Assembly (NCBI GenBank): GCA_903813345.2
Contig: CAIIXF020000007.1
Span: 39,378,171-39,442,170, forward strand
DNA length: 64,000 nucleotides
Source: Owenia fusiformis
Lineage: Eukaryota > Annelida > Polychaeta > Sabellida > Oweniidae
Direction: 5' to 3'
Shown: positions 58,091 to 64,000 of the stretch, piece after piece
Position numbering within the stretch: position 1 is the first letter of the stretch
Layout: the number at the start of each line of letters is the position of its first letter
The notes under the pieces: generated by a model
What the model was told of the DNA's origin: nothing
The model's database searches: none
Seen by the model: the letters and a program-made list of their open reading frames with translations, nothing else
Position numbers and translations under genes: made by a program

Positions 58091-58898
58091 CCCCCCTATC
58101 ACACCAAACTAGTTCTTACCCGTTCTTGCCAGTCCTACGAAAACGTCGTAAAACGGGCTAAATCTGACTGTGGTCGGGAAATATGTCTGAAATAATTAGC
58201 TTCTTCGTTCTTAAACAGTCTTCAATACGTCCATCTCGTTCGCAGTTCGTTCAGGTCGCACCACGTCGGCGTGCAACGTAGTAGAACGCGTCCCTTAGTC
58301 TAGTAGGTCAACATGACCTGATTACAGAACGGTATGGTCGCCATCGAATTTTGAATCGATTCAAAGTTCTAAAATCACATTCCCGTCTGAGAACGATCAA
58401 AAAGTTCGTAAATAGACCATAGAAAGTTGCAGCTACGTTCATTCCGTTCGCACACAGTTTAAAACCAGTTTTGAAGAACGCAGTTGCAACTTAATTGGTG
58501 TGATAGCTATATTTTTGCTAACTCGTTCATAAGCAGTGTTAAATACGTTCTTAATCAGTTTAAACCCGTTTGCAATTAGTTCTACCTCGTTCTCAACACG
58601 TCCTCAGACAGTTCAACTCGTTGTTAAAACGTCCCTAGTAGGATTGAAGTACGACGGTTCCGTTCGTAGTACGTCCAGCTCGTCGTTAGTACGTTGTCAC
58701 TCGTTCTAATTGTAGAACGTGACGACCACGAGAACATTTTGAGCATTGTCTAAGTTCTAGAGGACCTACCCGTCCGAGTACGTTCGATGACGTTTGTAAA
58801 TAGATCCCAAACGGTTCTTAGTAGGTCCAGTCCGTTCGTACACAGTTGAAGCCCGTTTTCGAAAACGTAGTGAGAACTAGTTTGGTGTGATAGTAGGG
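58091..58898. mobile_element. Harbinger-like non-autonomous element, copy 2
   Basis: It is the reverse complement of copy 1 (29950-30753). The tips CCCCCCTATCACACCAAACT and the inverse AGTTTGGTGTGATAGTAGGG are flanked by TTA at 58088-58090 and 58899-58901. No transposase. Confidence 0.85.
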
Positions 58899-58901
58899 TT
58901 A

Positions 58902-61047
58902 GAAAGCATTGTGTCCAGACATCACCCACATAATGTACACAGTATCCCCAAACAGTAAACGCTTGAAGAAAATCAGAATTTCTTTAGATTGAGTCTGTTG
59001 ATTCAAACACTTTTTTCAATTTGACCAATACACTTTGAAAGTGCTCAGAGATTACCAAATAGCATCTTAAGATTGTAAAATTTTCTAGAGGGAGTGGACA
59101 TACCCCTCCCTCTTCCAAAAAGTAATTTCTTTATTCATTATCTCAGATACTCTAAAGGTGTCCAGATATCCTCAAATAAAAGCCTGAAATGGTCATTTCA
59201 TGGGTGGGGTACCCTTGCTCCCCTCTTGTAACCCTCCCACTTTGTCTCCGTTTTCACCCATTTTCATTTATTAATTGTCAAACACGTTAAGTGTAAAATA
59301 AATCACCAACATCATGTAGTATCTTGGATTGATCAAAGTTCCTAGAGAGAGGGGCAACAATGTCTCGGTCCCTCTCCATAAAGAGTGATTTTTATCCAAA
59401 AAAGCATCTTTTATTTCTGGCATCCCCCTTAAAATAAAATAGCTGGAAGATTTTTTTATTCAGTTGCGTTAATTGACTAAACACATTTGAACTGCAGAGA
59501 AATTACCAAATAACATTATGACACACAAAAAGAGAAATTTAAAAAATGATTTTTTTATTTTTTGGAAGTTGTCTTTGTTAATTTAAACACTTTAAAAGGG
59601 CCCAGAAATCACCAAGTATCATATTGAAATAATAAACATATCTGGCACCCCAAACCCAAAACATAAAGCATTTCTTTCCTCAAACACATAATCAGACAGC
59701 ATCTTGAACTAGTAAAGGAGTGGTATCTATACGGTGAACATTTTGAACACACATTTCTCTTAAACATGTTATAAAAAAATCTAAAAAAATTAACACATCG
59801 TCAAGTTAATGGTCATCTTTTAAATGGTAACAATATAATTTGAAAAATATATAATATACTTTCATCTATATTGTTTTAGAAAACACATCAAACACTTGTT
59901 TTGTTCTTGGTATCATTTATCCAGAGTGAAATGAAACATCTTTCCAAACCTCATTGAAACAAAACGACAAAAACACAAAATGTTTAGGTCTCTCAATATT
60001 GTAATTGAACAAAGGAAATTTGGGTTAATTTTAAAAATATATCTTGTTAATGAAATAAAAGGTTTATCTTGATTTTTATCTATTTCGGGGAATTTTGTTT
60101 TAATTTTTTGAATACTTTTTTAAATCAACCAAAAATTCCTTTGTATAACTATAATATTGAGAGGTCTAAAAACATGTTGTATATGCTATTTTGTTCCATC
60201 AAGGTTCGGAAAGACATTCTATTTCATTCTCAAGAATTAGTAGAAAGGAGCAAAAACAATTGCACTAAAAAACGATAACAAAAACGTTAAAATTAAAAAT
60301 TAACGTTAAAATGTTTAACAAAAACAGGTATATAAAATATTTCTAAATAATTCTCGCATTAAATTGTTGTCATAAAATACTGTGCTTTTACAGAATGTTT
60401 TCAATAATTGGTTTAAGAGAAAAACATTGTTGAATTCAGTTCACCATTTCGATACCTATCCTTTCAAGAGAGGCATTCATCTTTCACTTCCCCTCGCTCC
60501 CCCAAGAAGTAAACAATTAAAAAATCTGAATTTCTTTAAATTGATTCTATTGATTCTAGTGTCCAGAAATCACTGAATACTTTCTGAACATGGTAAAAGT
60601 TCCTGGATAAAGGTTTATGCTGGGGCCTTTTTAGCACACTCCCCCTATCTAATGGTTTACTTTAGCCCCCCCCCCACCTGGCCCATATCTGCCATTGATT
60701 GACGCGGCAGAAGACCACTTTACTCTTTTTAGTAAAATCCGGACCCCCTTGAAGAAAAGTGTCCGACGGGCCTAATTCATGACAAGATCAGAATTAAAAC
60801 TAGACTGTTTATACAAAAAGTACTTTTTATAACAAAGGTCAAAATTGTGATTATTTAGTCAGATTACATGTAATCGCTAAAAAAAAATTAAATGGATTGA
60901 TATTTCGTTTTATTTTTGACAACTGAGCCATTTTGATAAATGTGTAAAAAATGTGTAGAAAATGCTTATAATCTTTGAAGTTTTTTTCATGCAAATTTAT
61001 ATAATTAATTATATTAATAAAGACAGTATGTGTTACGTGACTTATGA
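58902..61047. other. Intronic/intergenic DNA without recognised gene
   Basis: Repeated themes of TTTCTAGAGGGAGTGG and ACCCCTCCCTCTTCC occur at 58020, 59090, 59345 and 60600, suggesting an old tandemly amplified or repeated insertion. There is AT-rich DNA at 59700-60380. GCCCGTC at ~57963 and GACGGGC at ~60764 might be the ends of one large element. No frames worth calling. Confidence 0.4.
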
Positions 61048-61264
61048 CAGGGTTCTCACCAGGGATTGTTTAGATCCCGGATTTTTCCCGGTATCGCGAC
61101 TACTCTTCCCCTATGTGAGATCAGAGATATCCTATTAGTATACTTTTCAAAATACTATTTCGGCTAGACTATCATCCTACATGTATTTTAATCACGATAT
61201 ACATTTATAAAAGGGCCTAAAGACATCAGAATCCGGAGAGTGTAAAAGCCTAGTGAGAACCCTT
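61048..61264. mobile_element. Short hAT-like MITE (217 bp)
   Basis: CAGGGTTCTCACCAGG at 61048 pairs with the inverse of CCTAGTGAGAACCCTT at 61264 (14 of 16). Inner GATCCCGGATTT versus AATCCGGAG also pair. Tips of this form are typical of hAT elements. No clear 8-bp duplication. Confidence 0.6.
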
Positions 61265-61529
61265 GGGCCCCGCGGGTTAAAAGTCCTGCACGAAAGAAAA
61301 GTCTCCTTGACTAATCGACTAAGGAACAGCCAGACTTATATAGATTTTTCTTTTTAAATTAACAGTTTAATGCAATTGCATCATGTCACGTCTTCAAGAG
61401 TCCAATAAACATGTGCACATCATGTTTTGGGGAATACTCCCAAGATCAATACGTGTATCTTTTATCAGTCTGGTTCATGATATATTGATCAATGTCACTA
61501 ATGTAAGTTCAGACGATCACAAGTGATTA

Positions 61530-61760
61530 TATCAGGGGGAAAATTCCCAAAGTTCAGTGTTCGTATGGGGTTACGCGGCATCCAAGTGATAGATCCATAT
61601 AAGGCTTGCAGGACCATATAGGAATCCAACTTAATGTTGTCCGCCATTTTGAATGTCAAGTGATAGATCCATATAAGGCTTGTAGGACCATAAAGGAATC
61701 CTACTTACTGTTGTCCGCCATTTTGAATGCCAAGTGATAGATCCATATAAGGCAAGGAGA
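61530..61760 (-). repeat. Three 74-bp direct repeats from the intronic segment
   Basis: TGATAGATCCATATAAGGC recurs at 61587, 61661 and 61735, each followed by a CCGCCATTTTGAATG-type unit. It matches part of the segment at 54490-54640, with local triplication. Confidence 0.8.
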
Positions 61761-61769
61761 ATTGGCTCT

Positions 61770-62664
61770 CAGAGTGCAACATCGATATTCTGTCCCATAT
61801 ATGGGGATGTCGTCTTACAAAATTCGAAAACCATCAGCCGCCATTTTGTTCACTTCAACATTTGAATGAACATTCTTGTCATATTTCCTTACGAAAAATT
61901 CAAAAACTCTCAAGAAATGATCGAGATATTGGTTCAAATCTCTTGAACCGTTTATTTTGAATTGACAATCGGTTATAATTTCAGAAAATAACGACATTTT
62001 GGCGTTTTTATTGTTGAAAAATATTGACTTCGACTCTTGGAGCCAATCTTCCTTGCATATAGGGTGTAGGAACATGTAGGAAGGCTAATGAGAGAATCCC
62101 TGATACCAAGAAATACTTGAAATAATTTTTAATCCTGCCCATACTGTCGTAAACACCACTGTAAGGACGTGCAATAGTCACTTAATTCCATGATTTAAGA
62201 AAGTTGAATATTATGGGATGACCATGTTAATGTACATATTGTAATTATGAAAATATTCGTTGTTCAACGAATAAACCAAAAGGCTTAACATTGTATCGAT
62301 GGAGATTAGACCCACCCTTTTTTAGCAAAGTAGAAAAAGTCAGTCATGGAAAATAATTTAAATAACAGTACTGGATAAATCAAAGTTATCATTGTGGAAA
62401 ACGTTTCACTGAATTTAAATATGTTAAAAGGAAGGTAGAAAATAATTCATTGGAGGTTTAATATGTGAATCTCTTTAAATCACATGAAAAACGAAATTGG
62501 CGAGATTTCAAAGAAATTGTTCTATTGTCGTAAAAATGTAACAGGTTACTAAGTGATTGATATTGATGAAAAACAATGTTAAACTGATTTGAGATAATAT
62601 GCGTTAGGTATAATATGTCTGCCTGGATGGGTTTCAACTGGATCGTTTTCCTTGTTATACTTAC
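61770..62664 (-). other. First intron of the minus TRIM-like gene, proximal part
   Basis: It begins (on the minus strand) at the donor GTAAGTATAAC at 62664. The 86-codon minus frame at 61815-62075 has no recognised domain and is not called. Confidence 0.5.
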
Positions 62665-62856
62665 CTTGTAGGTGTCCTCCCCTTCAGGCACGTGGCTTTC
62701 TTTTTTGCATTTCGGACAGTTTACAAGTTGCGACGATTTGTTTTCTTTGATTAGATTTTCAAGGCACACCGAACAGCAAATGTGCTTACAATCTAGTGCC
62801 TTTGGTTCATTCGCAGTGTTGTTACACGACGCGCAACAATCACGACCTCCTTCCAT
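62665..62856 (-). CDS. First exon: RING-finger (C3HC4) of a TRIM-like E3 ubiquitin ligase
   Basis: Sixty-four codons from ATG at 62856 to donor AAG|GTAAGT at 62664, phase 0. The zinc ligands of a C3HC4 RING are complete: C8-x2-C11, then C23-x-H25-x2-C28-x2-C31, then C47-P-K-C50. The motif CKHICCSVCLENLI is typical of the TRIM class. RING domains bind E2 enzymes and promote ubiquitin transfer. The only other exon of this gene identified is the coiled coil at 57134-57355, about 5.3 kb downstream. No B-box or NHL exon was found in the window, so the gene is incomplete here, unless these lie in the gap at 53501-54000. The leader carries the dyad at 62912-62939. Confidence 0.85.
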
Positions 62857-63290
62857 GATGTTCTTCCCTGTTCTGTTTCACCTCTGGCGATGTCGTACGA
62901 TTTCTTCGCTAGACTTTGGATTACCTTTAATCCAAAGTCTAGAGTTGTTTTTGCATTTTTTGAAAACGTGATAATTAATTATCATTGAGAATGCCAATTA
63001 AATGATTTGTACTACATGTCCTAACAATAAATTCAAATTTTTGATTAGTATAAAATAATGAATTAAAGTCCATGTGCTCCATCTTCAAGCATATTACCTC
63101 TGCAAAATTTAACATCATATTCCTATTATCTTAAAAGGTCCAGGCAATTGTATTTCTAAAGTACACAATCGGCTTCTTCCAGAATTAAAGTGCACGTTTA
63201 TTTGTGAGGGCAGTTTTGATATTTCAGGATTTCACTTTAATGACAATGGCGTGTTTTATAAAATATGATCCAATTGACCATGAACGTCGG
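62857..63290 (-). promoter_or_regulatory. 5' flank and leader of the RING gene, paralogous to 38101-38627
   Basis: The leader around GAAGAAATCGTACGACATCG (minus sense) and the more distal GAGGGCAGTTTTGATATTTC block (plus sense, ~63207) both have counterparts upstream of the plus copy. No TATA box stands out. Confidence 0.6.
62912..62939. promoter_or_regulatory. Conserved dyad upstream of the RING gene start
   Basis: GACTTTGGATTA, CCTT, TAATCCAAAGTC; pairing here extends outward through CTA/TAG to 15-bp arms. It lies 55 bases upstream of the ATG, as in the paralogue. Confidence 0.65.
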
Positions 63291-63300
63291 TTTATTTTCA

Positions 63301-63983
63301 ATACTGCTATAATTCACCTCGCTCATGTTTGATTTGTGACATTACATTCGATATGATGTCAATAGCTAGACGCTATAAATTATCATTTTAGATGAGTTGT
63401 AAAACATAGATCTATTTTTAAATGTTAAGGTTTTAAATTATATTCTATTCATATTCTATCACTGTTAAATTATATATCTGCTAATAAATATGGGCTTATT
63501 AGTCTTTTGCAGGTTATTGACATAGACCTGAGACAGCATAGACATAGACATAGACAAATATCGATGAGGGCAACAATGTTAGCAAGTGACCAATCCAATC
63601 CAGAAAGGACAAATGAGACAACAATCCAGATAACTACAAGGTTGGATAGTGACTGCTCCCAAGTTGACCCGAGTCGATATGTTGCCTACATTCAGTGGCG
63701 TAGACAGGATTTGATAGAAGGGAAAAACTTTTCTGGAGCCACCTCACGGTGAATTTGATGAACCTTTTTTAAATTTGCTTAATCTTAGCCAAATTTGCTT
63801 AAATTTTGCAAAATTTGCTTAATTTTTGGTACATTTTATTAATTTTTGACCAATTTCGTTAATTTGGAACATTTTAAGCTCAAAAATGTAGAACCGTTTT
63901 CAGCAAAGGCATATTTAACCCCCCTCCCCCGTGTATAGTTTAAAAATATTTTTCTGTCATCCGTTTTATTTTTGTCGATTATA
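63301..63983. other. No supported gene
   Basis: There is an AGACATAGACATAGACA short repeat at ~63536-63558. TCAGTGGCGTAGACAGGATTT at ~63691 resembles the left tip of the 42836 element and may begin a related copy. AATTTGCTTAA-type repeats occur at ~63770-63830. Confidence 0.4.
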
Positions 63984-64000
63984 CAGGGTGGTCCAAAAAA
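63984..64000. mobile_element. Start of another mariner-type element, cut by the window end
   Basis: TA (63982-63983) is followed by CAGGGTGGTCCAAAAAA, resembling the tips at 5284 and 53258. Only 17 bases are available. Confidence 0.5.

Noticed and set aside
57961-60770. One large element between GCCCGTC and GACGGGC
   Set aside because: The match is only 7-9 bp, no target duplication could be read, and the Harbinger-like element lies between. Too weak to call.
63507-63752. Possible exon after TTTTGCAG
   Set aside because: The frame is made of AGACATAGACA low-complexity repeat and then runs into a GTGGCGTAGACAGG transposon-like tip.

Overview
The window is metazoan nuclear DNA, AT-rich, most likely from a marine invertebrate. 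I cannot name the genus. The evidence is spliced TRIM/NHL-type exons with GT-AG junctions, a rhodopsin-type GPCR relic, an APE-type LINE with a 2A-like N-terminal motif, tRNA-derived SINE-like DNA, and many terminal-inverted-repeat (TIR) elements, foldbacks and minisatellites. No prokaryotic gene organisation is present. Two 500-base N runs (1001-1500 and 53501-54000) are assembly gaps.

Layout. 0-2.7 kb: foldback palindromes and a degenerate TIR element. 3.8-4.6 kb: the terminal NHL beta-propeller exon of a gene whose upstream exons lie outside the window. 5.3-6.4 kb: a mariner-type TIR element. 7.2-9.1 kb: a 25-bp minisatellite split by a TIR insertion. 13.6-16.9 kb: a GPCR pseudogene on the minus strand, interrupted exactly at its DRY motif by a 2.4-kb transposon with a 5-bp target duplication. 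That transposon itself holds a nested element with a 9-bp duplication. 18.7-22.9 kb: a 5'-truncated LINE bounded by a 15-bp target duplication, with an internal 763-bp tandem duplication that breaks its frame. 23.7-28.7 kb: a 5-kb palindrome whose arms carry the 3' end of a broken transposon-like gene. 29.3-30.9 kb: a second 5-bp-TSD element with a Harbinger-like element inside it. 31-38 kb: mostly non-coding, with a large foldback and MITEs.

38-64 kb is organised around two oppositely oriented partial copies of one TRIM-like gene. The minus copy has an intact RING exon (62.8 kb) and a coiled-coil exon (57.3 kb). The plus copy has a RING-less first exon (38.6 kb) and a paralogous coiled-coil exon (48.6 kb). 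All exons, and the separate NHL exon at 3.8 kb, are phase 0. Both 5' flanks share an unusual 12-bp-arm dyad just upstream of the start codon. Intronic segments of the two copies also match in inverted orientation. Comparing them gives a natural empty site for a 5.2-kb satellite-bearing transposon (42.8-48.0 kb) and what looks like a mariner excision footprint (41.94 kb).

No complete functional gene is fully contained in the window. What is functional, if anything, is the exons of the TRIM-like genes. Most of the remainder is nested mobile DNA. Element classes are inferred from termini and target duplications read by eye, since no database search was possible.
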